Assembly: GCA_950097015.1 (NCBI GenBank) | Contig: CATNEN010000038.1 | Span: 31,520,501 to 31,584,500, forward strand | Source: Macrostomum hystrix | Taxonomy: Eukaryota > Platyhelminthes > Macrostomidae | DNA length: 64,000 nt | Reading direction: 5' to 3' | Part shown: piece by piece, positions 1-12,333 of the stretch | Position numbering within the stretch: the stretch's first letter is position 1 | How the letters are laid out: each line of letters starts with the position of its first letter | Program-made: the position numbers and the translations under genes | Notes under the pieces: model-generated | Seen by the model: only the letters and a program-made list of their open reading frames with translations | Told to the model about the DNA's origin: nothing | The model's database searches: none

Positions 1-660
1 GGGACACTCAGGGCACATTAAAAATCAGACCCTTAGACTTCAAGTCTCATTAAACAAAACAAATTTTCCAAATCAAAGAGAACAGTGTATTTTAGGATGT
101 ACTTTAATTATTTTCGTGCAAAGAATATTGCTTGCAGAAAGATATAAATAGGGAGAGAAGAGATAGCGAAAAGCTCTATCAGACACAATGGAACCTGTCA
201 GAGCCGTTTGAAAAAGCTGCTGTGAAACATCTGGTGTAATCCATGAGAGAGGAACAGTGTCACTCGTTTTTTAAACACTGCGAAATTCAGCGAAACAAAA
301 TTGAACTGACGCGGTCACCTTTTTTCGGAACTTCAAGCTCCGAAAGGAAATTTGCTGAAAAAAAGATTAAACAAGAACACTGCAGCTGTCATTCTGGCGC
401 TGACAAACAATAATCCGTGCGAGCTACGCAGTTGTTTATATTCATCCCGAAGTAATAATACCCAGCCTAGGATTTCGCCAGCCAAACGGATTTTTTGCAC
501 GATCTTTCCACTCAATAATCTTTCGTTCCCGTTCGCATTGGCGCTTCTATAAGCACAAAACTGATTAATTAATTGGCCAAAAGTCGAAAAAAATACGATG
601 ATTTTTTTGTTTCGTGACATTTGGCACCATGGCTTCGTGAGATATGGTACGTTGTTTTCG
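1..660. other. AT-rich intergenic sequence, nothing recognised
   Basis: No recognisable protein, RNA gene or mobile element is seen. The open frames on both strands near 333-620 overlap one another, have no recognisable motifs and are probably chance. Confidence 0.5.
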
Positions 661-665
661 TGAGA

Positions 666-1095
666 TTTGGTTCCGAGGTTTCGAAGAGTTTAGTACCGAG
701 GTTTCGAAGAGTTTAGTACCGAGGTTTCCTAGAGTTTAGTACCGAGGTTTCGTAGAGTTTAGTACCGAGGTTTCGTAGAGTTTAGTACCGAGGTTTCGTA
801 GAGTTTAGTACCGAGGTTTCGTAGAGTTTAGTACCGAGGTTTCGTAGAGTTTAGTACCGAGGTTTCCTAGAGTTTAGTACCGAGGTTTCCTAGAGTTTAG
901 TACCGAGGTTTCCTAGAGTTTAGTACCGAGGTTTCGTAGAGTTTAGTACCGAGGTTTCCTAGAGTTTAGTACCGAGGTTTCGTAGAGTTAAGTACCGAGG
1001 TTTCGTAGAGTTTAGTACGAAGATTTCCTAGAGTTTAGTACCAAGGTTTCGTAGAGTTTAGTACCGAGGTTTTGTGACATTTAGTACCGTCTTTT
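666..1095. repeat. 23-bp minisatellite (TTTAGTACCGAGG family)
   Basis: About 18 tandem copies of a 23-bp unit built from GTTTAGTACCGAGG followed by TTTCGTAGA, with a TTTCCTAGA variant scattered through the array. The edges decay into looser relatives (GATTTGGTACCGTG) up to about 1200. It lies about 400 bp beyond the stop codon of the minus-strand channel gene, so it may be in or near that gene's 3' flank. Confidence 0.93.
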
Positions 1096-1501
1096 CGCGA
1101 CGTTTGGTACCGTGATATGTGAGATTTGGTACCGTGATTTAGTGAGATTTGGTATTGTGGTTTAGTGAGATTTTGTATTGTGGTTTATTGAGATTTGGTA
1201 CGTGTTTTCGTATAATTTTGTACCCGAGTTTCATAGGATTATTTTAGGTATTTTTTTGGTCGTCAGATCTATTAATTGTGATGCAAAAGAGAATTTTCTT
1301 GAAGGCATTAGCGTTGATCTCGCGCGGTTTGGTGTCATTAAAAATGTTTAATTTTGATGAATTCGTTAACGAACAGTCCATTGTACGATCGTAGCACTGT
1401 TTAAAATAATGAGCATAAAAGTACAGTCAGTATTGTTTCTGATGTCCGATCGAAGCAAGGCAAATAAGGGAGTCTTTCTTAGTTTCTTAGGCGGTCAAAC
1501 T

Positions 1502-4500
1502 TCAGACGTGCGTTTCCGGTCCGAAGCTAACCGTTGAACCGAAGGCGGGACATTGTGGCAGATCAAGCCGACACTGCTGATGCTCTGCCCGCTCTAATTG
1601 GCAATTCTCGTCTTCGTCGTCTTCCACCTGGCGTTGAAGAAGTTCGACGGAGGCTGGCGACAGCAGTTCGCCATGAGATTTCTCAACTTTCATTGCTGCC
1701 AAACCTTTGGCTGGAACGCCGGTTGCCAACGCGTTACCACGACTGTGCAGCCACTTGGCTAGGCTGCTGACGCACCGGAAGGCTGCGTAGGCCAGCAGAG
1801 TGAAGCCGACCTCCAGGCATTCGAACAGGCTGATCAAGGAGGTGCCAAGCCAGAGGCCCAGTGAGCCTCCGATGCGGGACAGCAGCTGCGGCGGCAGGAA
1901 GCTTCTCTCAACCTGCAGCAGGCGGACAGTGAGCGAGCGCGGATAGATCTTCAACAGCAGGAAGTGGCGCTGGACGAAGCTGTGCAGCTCCGAGCAGCGC
2001 TCCAGGGCTTCTAGGATGTGGGGCTGCCGACGCCAGACGGGATGGTCCAGCTTCCACTGGGTGAGGTTGCGGTGGCACGAGTCCATGGTGAGATTGCGCA
2101 GCTTGAGGCTGGTGCCAAGGAGACTTGGATGATTCCCGGTGGCGTTCGTTGGCTCCAGGTAGTCGCTGAGTAGGCGGGAGATCTGGGATGTTGGGATGTT
2201 GGGAAGAAGATGTTGGGGTGGTGAGTGACCGGTGGAAAACAAGACGACAGATAGCGGACGAAATTCTTGAAATCCAGTAGCTTTCTCAAGCCTAAAATCT
2301 ATTTAAACCTAGAATATAGTCCACTGTCTTACTGACCAATGACCTACCCAACCTAGAATCTACCCAACCTAGAATCTACCCAACTAAGAATCTACCCAAC
2401 CTAGAATCTACCCAACTAAGAATCTACTCAACTAAGAATCTACCCAACCTAGAATCTACCCAACCTAGAATCTACCCAATATAGAACCTACCCAAGATAG
2501 AATATAATCAAGCTAGAGTCTGAACCCAGATTCAGCTCATTGAACTAGCCAGGCAAGCAGTGAGTCACTACCAATCAAACAGAAGCAGCCCCTTAGCAAC
2601 AATGCAACGGTTCCAACCTCCATCATCTGTTTGTAGCTGTCGTCACTGCCCGGTACAGCTAGGTGCGGCCACAGGCCAGTAGTGATAGCCGCCGAGTAGG
2701 ACTCAGATTGGCAAACGTCCGGGCAGGCTGCAGCTGCCTCGGCAGCTTCGTCCGGCTCCACGGGTGGTCCCTGCTTGGCCTCCCGGTGGTAGCAGAGGAA
2801 CGCTTGGTAGCGACGATAGACATCCGGGAAGTGTTTGCTGAGGTTCTGTAGCGATATCTGCCAATCATGAGGCGGAAGTTTTATTCGAGTAAAATAAACT
2901 TAACCTTTTTGTATTTTGACAAGTGCTAAGTGCTGATTAAGCTTCTAGACCTTCTAGACATTCATTTTTTCTTACCCGCCCCTGATCGTTGATTGGCGGA
3001 CAAGCTTGTAGACCGATTCAGTTTTTCTTTCCCACCACTGATCACTGATTTGCTGATAAGATTATCGACCCATTATAGCTTCCTATCCTCCCCCCGATCA
3101 CTGATTGGCTGAACAGTTAGCTTATCAGGTCATTTTATTTTTTAAACCCGCTTTTATTAGTTCGTTTTTTGTTGAAGGCGGGATAGTTGTGAGAACGAAA
3201 TAACGTAACCCTCAATTTGCTGACCCTTGATGCCATTTCCTAGAAAGTTTTACCTTACAGTAAACATAACCTCTTACCATATCTTGTTCTTAACCCACCC
3301 ATAGCTCACAGACCAAGGTGCGCTCACCTGGTGCTTATCTGAAGGCAAAGTCGGCACAATGATGTCGTCAAATTTATTTAACTCTCCCGTCTCATTCATG
3401 CCGGGCTTGTTAAAATCCGACCGACGGACCAGCAGATGACAGTACGGCACGCGCTCCCACACTGCCCCGTTGGATTCCAGCCGGCTGGCGGTCTTGAATG
3501 ACGATCGGAAATCTTCCAACCAAACTGGACCCTCTGGCACACAGCCGCAGCGCTTCAACAGAGCCTGGCTTGCCTGCCGTTGGGCGCAGTCGTTCAGCGT
3601 GTCGGTGTAGTTGAAGCTGCGACCCAGCTGGGAGTCGTAGGCGATCCGACTCTGCCTTCGTCGACAAGGATTGTTCGGCGTGTCGGCCAGCTGGGTGTTC
3701 TGCTGTTCCAGTGCCACCGTGGTCACGTGACCCAAACTGACCGAGTGCGAGTTCTCCAACGGGTGCGGCCTTGTGCCACGAGCGTGCAGCGTCACCAGGT
3801 AGCCTTCGGTATCGAATGCCATCTCGCGGGGTCGGGTTTTGTAGCCCATCTTGCCGACCAGCTGAGCCTGCTCGAGCTCGCCATCGGCTGCCGGATTGTA
3901 CAGGATCAGGATCAGGCCGCTAATTGTGTCCGGCCGGCCGATGCGGCGCTCATCTGAGAGAGGTCGATAGTTCGAATCTCATAATAATAATAATTGTGAG
4001 GTCGGTTGTCAATCGGTTGGTTCTGTGGCCTTCGCAGTCCAAGGACTGTCCAGCTAGCGGTAGGGTGCCTTGGAAAGCACCGCGAAAGAAGAATCCCTGT
4101 GCTCAGAGAAGAATGAGTACTGCCCAGAGAAGAATGAGTACTGCCCAGAGAATAATGAGTTGTATGCTCAGAGAAGAATCAGCTGTGCTCAGAGAAGAAT
4201 GAGTGGCGTGCTCAGAGCAGATCAGCTGTGCTCAGAGAAGAATGAGTGGCGTGCTCAGAGCAGATCAGCTGTGCTCAGAGAAGAATCAGCTGTGCTCAGA
4301 GAAGAATCAGCTGTGCTCAGAGAAGAATCAGCTGTGCTCAGAGAAGAATGAGTGGCGTGCTCAGAGCAGATCAGCTGTGCTCAGAGAAGAATGAGTGATG
4401 TGCTCAGAGCAGATCAGCTGTGCTCAGAGAAGAATGAGTGGCGTGCTCAGAGAAGATCAGCTGTGCTCAGAGAAGAATGAGCTGTGCTCAGAGAAGAATG

Positions 4501-5479
4501 AGTGGTGTGCTCAGAGCAGATGAGCTGTGCTCAGAGAAGAATGAGTGGTGTGCTCAGAGCAGATGAGCTGTGCTCAGAGAAGAATGAGTGGCGTGGTCAG
4601 AGCAGATCAGCTGTGCTCAGAGAAGAATGAGTGGCGTGGTCAGAGCAGATCAGCTGTGCTCAGAGAAGAATGAGTGATGTGCTCAGAGCAGATCAGCTGT
4701 GCTCAGAGAAGAATCAGCTGCTTTGAGAGAAGAATGAGCTGTGCTCACAGGTACTCACTTGGCACAAAGGTGAAGCAGTTGCCGTAGGATCTGTCAAATA
4801 CAACCGTGAAATTCTCGTGCGAGCAAGGCTGCTGGTTGTAGCGGCAGTAGATGACCAGGTCCTCTGGGAAAGTACTACTGCCGGTGAAGTTGACATAATG
4901 CTCATAGCGGTACAGAGGCCTCACGTCGAGATCGCGCCAGATTCCGCCGCGCGACTGCAGCTTGTCGTTGGCAATGCCCAGACGCGGCAAAAAGAATGAC
5001 CGAGTCTTCATCGGGTTCTCCGGATTGCAGATTGTTACGTCGGGAAATTGGAAACTATTTAAAGCCAGCTTGGAGCTGCTGGACACCGGGTAGAGCGAAT
5101 ACTCGGCCGCTTCGCTCCAGATGTGAAGGCACAGACCGGCTGAGGCTAGCAGTAGTACAGCTGCCCAGCATAGCTGGCCCGGCCACCAGCTGTCCTGTGA
5201 GCACAGCCTGTTGAGACCGTGCAGCGAAGCCCGGCTAGCCAAACTAGATAGACGACGCAACAGTCGGGCATCGTGCGAGTTCATTCGATGAAGCCGCTGC
5301 TCTTGCAGTTGCTGCTGCTGCTGCTGCTGGCCGTCGCGACCTGCTCGACTGTGCGAGCTGCCGGCGCTGTGTCGGATTCGGCGCCGACTGGCTGATGACG
5401 GAGCTGGCATTGAAGGTGATCTACAAATGGTCTGTTCTAAGTTCTTCTGTACCGGCCTCTGTGAGTGCGCCTGTGACAT
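1502..5479 (-). CDS. DEG/ENaC family sodium channel subunit, 4 exons
   Basis: Predicted amiloride-sensitive/FMRFamide-gated type cation channel subunit of the plasma membrane, about 755 aa. Exons read on the minus strand are 5479-4759, 3953-3328, 2857-2618 and 2182-1502; their phases join exactly. Seen: a polyQ-containing cytoplasmic N-terminus; the gating His-Gly pair (H87 G88, in SLHGLNRL); first membrane segment about residues 101-120; the family motif FPDVTICNPENP at 145-156; an extracellular Cys-rich region with RCGCVP and CPDVCQ..Y; second membrane segment with the selectivity-filter signature GGSLGLWLGTSLISLFE at about 634-650; and a cytoplasmic tail. Introns 1 and 2 have good GT-AG sites (GTGAGT, GTGAGC). 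The intron 3 donor (GTTGGA) is weak, but it is the phase-compatible choice. Start chosen as the first Met of the open frame; an internal Met at residue 24 is possible. A TATA-like AATAAAAG lies about 15 bp upstream. Family assignment is firm; gating ligand is unknown. Confidence 0.9.
2290..2522. repeat. ~16-bp minisatellite in channel intron 3
   Basis: About 13 imperfect tandem units of CTACCCAACCTAGAAT, with an ACTAAGAAT variant. It fills most of the 435-bp intron between exons 3 and 4 of the DEG/ENaC gene. Confidence 0.85.
2960..3135. repeat. Degenerate ~65-bp repeats in channel intron 2
   Basis: Three diverged copies share CTGATCACTGATT(G/T)GCTGA and a following GACC-ATT segment. They make up much of the intron between exons 2 and 3. 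Divergence is higher than in the other arrays of the gene. Confidence 0.55.
4095..4748. repeat. 21-bp minisatellite filling channel intron 1
   Basis: About 30 units based on CTCAGAGAAGAATCAGCTGT, alternating with a variant containing CTCAGAGCAGATCAGCTGTG and GAGTGGCGTG. The array occupies about 80 percent of the 805-bp intron 1 and ends about 10 bp before the exon 1 splice donor (donor at 4758 on the minus strand). Confidence 0.93.
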
Positions 5480-5569
5480 TGACTGGCTTTTATTGCGGCT
5501 TTGCCGATAGGGGGATGGTGAATTCCTATTGGCTGCTGAAACCCATGTCTTTCTGTCGTATCGCTGATT

Positions 5570-5571
5570 TG

Positions 5572-5626
<55 letters not shown>

Positions 5627-5711
5627 ATATCTATATATATTATATATCCATCTATCTGTCTATCTATCTATCTATCTATCTATCTATATATATTATATAT
5701 CCATCTATCTG

Positions 5712-5776
<65 letters not shown>

Positions 5777-5800
5777 ATATATTATATATCCATCTATCTG

Positions 5801-5869
<69 letters not shown>

Positions 5870-5893
5870 ATATATTATATATCCATCTATCTG

Positions 5894-5926
<33 letters not shown>

Positions 5927-5950
5927 ATATATTATATATCCATCTATCTG

Positions 5951-6019
<69 letters not shown>

Positions 6020-6051
6020 ATATCTATATATATTATATATCCATCTATCTG

Positions 6052-6084
<33 letters not shown>

Positions 6085-6108
6085 ATATATTATATATCCA
6101 TCTATCTG

Positions 6109-6173
<65 letters not shown>

Positions 6174-6197
6174 ATATATTATATATCCATCTATCTG

Positions 6198-6262
<65 letters not shown>

Positions 6263-6286
6263 ATATATTATATATCCATCTATCTG

Positions 6287-6319
<33 letters not shown>

Positions 6320-6343
6320 ATATATTATATATCCATCTATCTG

Positions 6344-6408
<65 letters not shown>

Positions 6409-6432
6409 ATATATTATATATCCATCTATCTG

Positions 6433-6465
<33 letters not shown>

Positions 6466-6489
6466 ATATATTATATATCCATCTATCTG

Positions 6490-6554
<65 letters not shown>

Positions 6555-6650
6555 ATTATCTATCTATCTGTCTATCTATCTATCTATCTATCTATCTATA
6601 TTATCTATCTATCTATACGTCTATCTATCTATCTATCTGTCGATGTGGAT
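5570..6650. repeat. TATC microsatellite with higher-order interruptions
   Basis: Over 1 kb of (ATCT)n interrupted about 14 times by the same 26-bp phrase, ATATATATTATATATCCATC followed by TATCTG. The interruptions recur at two alternating spacings of roughly 45-60 and 90-110 bp, so the array has higher-order structure. It starts about 90 bp upstream of the DEG/ENaC start codon. A 424-codon open frame through it is a by-product of the repeat. Confidence 0.95.
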
Positions 6651-7265
6651 TAGGCTTAGTTTAACTTAGTACAATGACGAGCTTTTATTAGGCATTTTAC
6701 TATTATTTTTTTCTGAAGTCTGGTGCTCTGTAATTAACAGTGGGATTTCGGTGCATTGTGCATATATATTGCTTGTTAACACATGCAGGAAGTTCCTCAA
6801 TAAGTGTTCCACTAGCAATTCGCATAAAGATAATCTGCACCCTAGTATTTTATAAAAGATGCTCATTATATAGTCTCATCAGCTAAGAATGGGCCTGTTG
6901 AAATTGCTTGCTCTCAGCATTTCGCCGCTAGGAGCGTGACTGAGCAGCTCTGGGTTAAAATCCTGCTGCTCAGAAATATTACAGAAAAAATATATGACAA
7001 GCTATTTTTCTTTCGTTCATCATTACAGTGCGTCTGTAGTCGAAACAAAAAACTTTCAGTCGTGAATCCTTTTTTGACTGTCCTGAGCCTCTGGGATATA
7101 AGCCCAACCCTTGACTTGATTGCATTTTGAGATTCCGTTTGTACGATTATTACATGCATGCGTCCCACTTTTGAAATTGAGAAATACGAGTATAAACAAA
7201 CCCGAATAACTTCGCCAGTAACCATACCACTCTATTCATTAATTCGATTGCTGTGATTTTCAGAA
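6651..7265. other. Intergenic, nothing recognised
   Basis: AT-rich sequence between two repeat arrays. Short overlapping open frames on both strands (6914-7225) show no known motif. No splice-site-bounded exon stood out. Confidence 0.5.
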
Positions 7266-7269
7266 AAAT

Positions 7270-7885
7270 ATAATTAGGGAGGATTTAGTCGAATCTCAAG
7301 GGAGGATTTAGTATAATATTCAGGGACGATTTGGTAGAATATTCAGAAAGAATTTAGTAGAATCTTCGGGAAGGATTTAGTAGAATCTTCAGAGAGGATT
7401 TAGTAGAATCTTCAGGATTTATTTAGTGGAATCTTCAGGGAGGATTTAGTGGAATCTTCAGGAAGGATTTAGTAGAATCTTTAGAGAGGATTTAGTAGAA
7501 TCTTCAGGGAGAATTTAGTAGAATCTTCAGGATTTATTTCGTGGAATCTTCAGAGAGGATTTAGTAGAATCTTCAGGGAGGATTTAGTGAAATCTTCAGG
7601 ATTTATTTAGTGGAATCTTCAGAGAGGATTTAGTAGAATCTTCAGGGAGGATTTAGTGAAATCTTCAGGATTTAATTAGTGGAATCTTCAGAGAGGATTT
7701 AGTAGAATCTTCAGGCAGGATTTAGTAGAATCTTCAGGAAGGATTTAGTAGAATCTTTAGAGAGGATTTAGTAGAATCTTCAGGAAGGATTTAGTAGAAT
7801 CTTCAGGAAGGATTTATTAGAATCTTCAGAGAGGATTTAGTAGAATCTTCAGTAAGGATTCATGAGAATCTTCAGGAAGAGTTCA
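7270..7885. repeat. 23-bp minisatellite (TTTAGTAGAATCTTCAG family)
   Basis: About 26 copies of a 23-bp unit, GAGGATTTAGTAGAATCTTC followed by AGG/AGA, with recurrent variants such as TTTAGTGGAATC. A pair or triplet of variant units (GGATTTATTTAGTGGAATC next to GAGAGGATTTAG) recurs, suggesting local multi-unit duplication. Confidence 0.92.
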
Positions 7886-8257
7886 ATAGAACCAATAGGA
7901 AAATGTAGTTTTCTTTTGTTTTCAAACCTTATAGTATACATTAATCTAGTTCATATTTCATATGTAGGAAATCTTCAAAAACTCATATTCTAAGAGATAT
8001 CTGACTGAGTGGTTAGTCTTTCAAGTTCAATTTGACAGGAATTTTTCATCTGACTTTAAATCATGCATGCAAACTTTATCTTCGATGAATAATTTAATAG
8101 GTAAGAAAATCAATCAATTTAATGCCTTCCCAATCGCTTTGAGAAGCTGCAATTCTAAAATAATTCATAGCTTTTTTCTAACAAAAGTGAAGTATTGATC
8201 TTATAGAGAACATGGAAAATGTCAAAATGTTTTACTACAATGTATCTGCATTTATCG
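7886..8257. other. Unique AT-rich spacer
   Basis: Nothing recognised between the 23-bp and 29-bp arrays. Confidence 0.5.
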
Positions 8258-8552
8258 AGTGACCCTCCCTATGTCTAGGGTTATGGTGACCATCCCTATG
8301 TCTAGGGTTATCGAGTGACCTTCCTATGTCTAGGGTTATCGAGTGACCCTCCCTATGTCTAGGGTTATCGAGTGACCCTCCCTATGTCTAGGGTTATCGA
8401 GTGACCCTCCCTATGTCTAGGGTTATCGAGTGACCCTCCCTATGTCTAGGGTTATCGAGTGACCCTCCCTATGTCTAGGGTTATCGAGTGACCCTCCCTA
8501 TGTCTAGGGTTATCGAGTGACCCTCCCTATGTCTAGCGTTATCGAGTGACCA
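8258..8552. repeat. 29-bp minisatellite, first block
   Basis: About 10 near-identical copies of a 29-bp unit, GAGTGACCCTCCCTATGTCT followed by AGGGTTATC. It ends abruptly at a variant unit (TAGCGTTATC). The same family resumes at 9056. Confidence 0.94.
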
Positions 8553-9055
8553 GTAAAGAAGGATACCCAAAGTCAATAGTTGGCCTCAATCTCCGTAACC
8601 GTCTTCATTTGACAAGTCGAGCAGAAGACAGCATCGAATTAAAATCTAGGCAAGCGACGTAGCTTACTGCCTTTGACTCATCCATCACTTCACATATACT
8701 CGTACTGTACTCCACAAACAGAACTTGATTTGTCAAGTACAGATAATTAATAACTTAGTTAATCAATCAATCGAGTATATTACACCCCACGCGTACCAAT
8801 TAATACCCTTCTAGCTTGATGGCGTAAATATAAGGATTAGTCTTTAGTTGACTTTGATCTTCAGTCGAATTCCTGTTAATCTGGTTAATCCTGGTATATG
8901 GCATACGATATCCGGTAAGATCCCATCTCTGTATATCCGATATACTGTAAGATAGTTGAGCACAAAACTGTCTGGAGCCATCGAATCATGTCTATGGTTA
9001 ATGACAGACTTTTCAACGTCCTGCGTTGAGTTTTATCAACTGACGACTGATGTAA
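8553..9055. other. Unique spacer separating two blocks of the same satellite
   Basis: About 500 bp of non-repetitive AT-rich sequence without recognisable coding potential. It either split one original array by insertion or separates two seeded arrays. No terminal repeats were seen at its ends. Confidence 0.5.
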
Positions 9056-9787
9056 AGGGTTATCGAGTGACCCTCCCTATGTCTAGGGTTATCGAGTGAC
9101 CCTCCCTATGTCTAGGGTTATCGAGTGACCCTCCCTATGTCTAGGGTTATCGAGTGACCCTCCCTATGTCTAGGGTTATCGAGTGACCCTCCCTATGTCT
9201 AGGGTTATAGTGACCCTCCCTATGTCTAGGGTTATAGTGACCCTCCCTATGTCTAGGGTTATCGAGTGACCCTCCCTATGTCTAGGGTTATAGTGACCCT
9301 CCCTATGTCTAGGGTTATCGAGTGACCCTCCCTATGTCTAGGGTTATAGTGACCCTCCCTATGTCTAGGGTTATCGAGTGACCCTCCCTATGTCTAGGGT
9401 TATCGAGTGACCCTCCCTATGTCTAGGGTTATCGAGTGACCCTCCCTATGTCTAGGGTTATCGAGTGACCCTCCCTATGTCTAGGGTTATAGTGACCCTC
9501 CCTATGTCTAGGGTTATCGAGTGACCCTCCCTATGTCTAGGGTTATAGTGACCCTCCCTATGTCTAGGGTTATAGTGACCCTCCCTATGTCTAGGGTTAT
9601 AGTGACCCTCCCTATGTCTAGGGTTATAGTGACCCTCCCTATGTCTAGGGTTATAGTGACCCTCCCTATGTCTAGGGTTATAGTGACCTTCCTATGTCTA
9701 GGGTTATCGAGTGACCCTCCCTATGTCTAGGGTTATTAAGTGACCCTCCCTATGTCTAGGGTTATCGAGTGACCCTTCCTATTTCTA
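9056..9787. repeat. 26/29-bp minisatellite, second block
   Basis: About 26 copies of the 8258-8552 unit in two length forms: 29 bp (GGGTTATCGAGTGACC) and 26 bp lacking CGA (GGGTTATAGTGACC). The short form is interspersed and then dominates between about 9490 and 9690. Homogeneity is very high. Confidence 0.94.
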
Positions 9788-11885
9788 TGTAAGAGTGCAA
9801 TTATGTATACTCGAACACATAGTAAAATAAATAAACAAAAAGTGATTTAAATCGTTAAAATGTAATCTGACACAAACAAAAAACAATGCGCGAGCACATT
9901 TAAAAAACAATTTACTATTTGACCAAATGATGAATAAAATTAGGCCACAAAACAAATAGTACACGATGATTTAATGTGTGACACCAGCAGACACAGTTTA
10001 AAGACATAACTCTGATTCAAAGAAAAAGTAAACACACAGCAGCATGCTAAACAAAGAAAATAAAGTAAAGCAGAAAATCTAAACAGAATAATTTCAAAAA
10101 GGAAGATTTTTGTTCTCAATTTGATTCTTACGAAATGAAAAAATAAAGGATGCGTATTGTGAGGCGAGGAGAAAAATACCTCAAGAGGGTTACAGTGAGA
10201 AGATGAAAAGATAGATACGAGCGACACGAGAAACGATATACTAAATAAATATGCACATTAATAACAGAATCTAGAATCTAGATTGGCTTTTTACTGGAAC
10301 ATATTAGATTTCAAGAAAAAAAACGGCACGACAAAATCGACCTACATTTCTTTCAGTTTTCTAAGAAACTGGCGAATCTCGACTTTCTAGGAATTAGGAA
10401 ACCAACGATTATTTTTTTCAACTTCTAATAGAATTCGAAAAAGTAATATATAACTTTGTAAGAATATTGAAATGAGTGACTCTTAACTTATTTATTAAGA
10501 ACTGAAATCAATGAACAAAAACTTTCTGAGACTACTAGAAATTAGCGAATCCTTGCTTTCCAACAATCTATAAATAAGCGAATTTTTACTTTCTATGAAT
10601 CGTAAATTTGGCAACCTTACCAATATGTAACTATAGTTTGGTCAAAGGCAACAATTAAATTTTTTTAAACTGCACTTTTCTAAAAATAGGACATAACTTC
10701 GTGACAAAAATACTCATTTTTGCAACAAATAGGTTATAGGATTCCGAATTATGTTTTATAATCTTATAATGTAGATATTACGGATGTATAGAAACAATTC
10801 GGCAAAAAATCATTAAATGTTACATTTTTTGTTAAGAATGGAAATAAATTAATAAAGGATTTTGACGACGAAAAAAAGTAACTGGCTGTGTGCCACAGGC
10901 GGATCTGACAGAAACAAAAAACTATGGAAACTGCCTTTGATCTTTTACTGAACTAATCAACGCATATATCTTGGACTATTAACCCACCATGGTTTAGGCC
11001 TATGTCACAGTCAGAGAGCTGACCTTTGTCAGCCGCATCTGTTAATGCGGAAACCGTTATTTGTGACGCGAACTAGCATGCCATTTGCACGATTTCGTTA
11101 GGTGAAATTCGGGCGGGTCTGGGATCTGGAAAGATTTGATCAATATGACAGAGGGGAGATGTGAGAATCTGATATAGAGATAAGAAAATGAGAATCTTAG
11201 AATTATCCCAGAAATATGATGCATAAACACAGGTAATATAAACTCACGATTGAAAAAAACTGAATAAATCTGGGATATGTCATCTTTGAAACGCCAAATT
11301 AAAATAGTTTATCTCAAGCGAAAGAAATCTAACTAAAAGGGCTTTAAAGAAGCGAGCAAGCAAGCAAATATAAACTGTGTCTCCCATTCAGACGTGGTGA
11401 CCACTAGACAAGAAAACAAAAAAAAGATTATCGTGACAGACAGAAAGCACAGAACGCAAAACACGAAAATAAAACAAAAATCTGCTTACAGCAATGAAGA
11501 CACAGCGGGCGCAACATGCTACTAACAGTGGCATAAAAATAAAAAGCAACCAAAAGACACAAATACGAAGAAAGTTATCACTGTTAGTGTCCATCATTTA
11601 AAGATGTTATTATTGCATATTACCAATTTTATAAGCATAGGTTAAATTAATGGTTGAACAGCTCGTTTTTGTGTGTGTTTCTGTTTTAAACAGTTAGTGG
11701 AAGTTAAAAGCAGCAGCAGCAGCAGCAGCAGCAAGCACTGGCCAAAGCTAGAGTTTAGTAAACTACAATAACAAGTATTGCTTCGAAGAAAAAACGCAAA
11801 ATGTCCTTATAATAATTTATTAACAAGATTAGACGGCACAAATTGACAATCCAAAGCTAGAGAAATAGGCCCAATCAGGATGACT
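9788..11885. other. AT-rich intergenic; (CAG)n at 11711-11733
   Basis: No recognisable gene. Open frames at 9940-10227 and 11388-11597 (minus) are AT-rich and motif-free. A pure (CAG)7 tract lies at 11711-11733. A minus-strand AATAAA at about 11815-11820 could be the polyadenylation signal of the endosulfine gene, which would give it a 3' UTR of about 0.5 kb. Confidence 0.5.
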
Positions 11886-11887
11886 GT

Positions 11888-12122
11888 CTGGGAAGATGGT
11901 ACATCCTGAGGATCTGGGAAGATGGCAGTACAGCTTGAGGATCTGGGAAGATGGCAGTACAGCTTGAGGATCTGGGAAGATGGCAGTACAGCTTGAGGAT
12001 CTGGGAAAATGGTAGATCATCCTGAGGATCTGGGAAGATGGCAGTACAGCTTGAGGATCTGGGAAGATGGCAGCTCAATTTGAAGATCTGGGAAGATTGC
12101 AGCTCAACCTGAGGATCTGTTA
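11888..12122. repeat. 29-bp minisatellite in the probable endosulfine 3' UTR
   Basis: About eight tandem units of 29 bp, GATCTGGGAAGATGGCAGTA followed by CAGCTTGAG, more diverged toward 12120. It lies 210 bp beyond the endosulfine stop codon on the downstream side, so it is probably transcribed. Confidence 0.9.
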
Positions 12123-12333
12123 AGAGAGTAGCTCTTTAAGATTTGGGAGTATGATGGATAAATTTGAGAGCCAGGAAAAGATTGTTTCCTCTAATCTTTG
12201 AAAGTCTCTAAAACACGTCGTAGTAAAAATTATTTTTAAAAAGCTGAAATTGGAGCTTTAAATTGTAATCAAAACAGGGACTAAGAACTCTATACGAATT
12301 GATCAACGAAGAGTAAAAATCTCGATGGCGATG

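Noticed and set aside
5395-6669. 424-codon plus-strand frame
   Set aside because: Apart from its first 60 codons (antisense to channel exon 1) it is only the TATC microsatellite in translation (SIYL repeats).
8258-9787. Telomere-like repeat because of TAGGGTTA in each unit
   Set aside because: Only one such word per 26/29-bp unit and the rest is unrelated; no run of telomeric hexamers.
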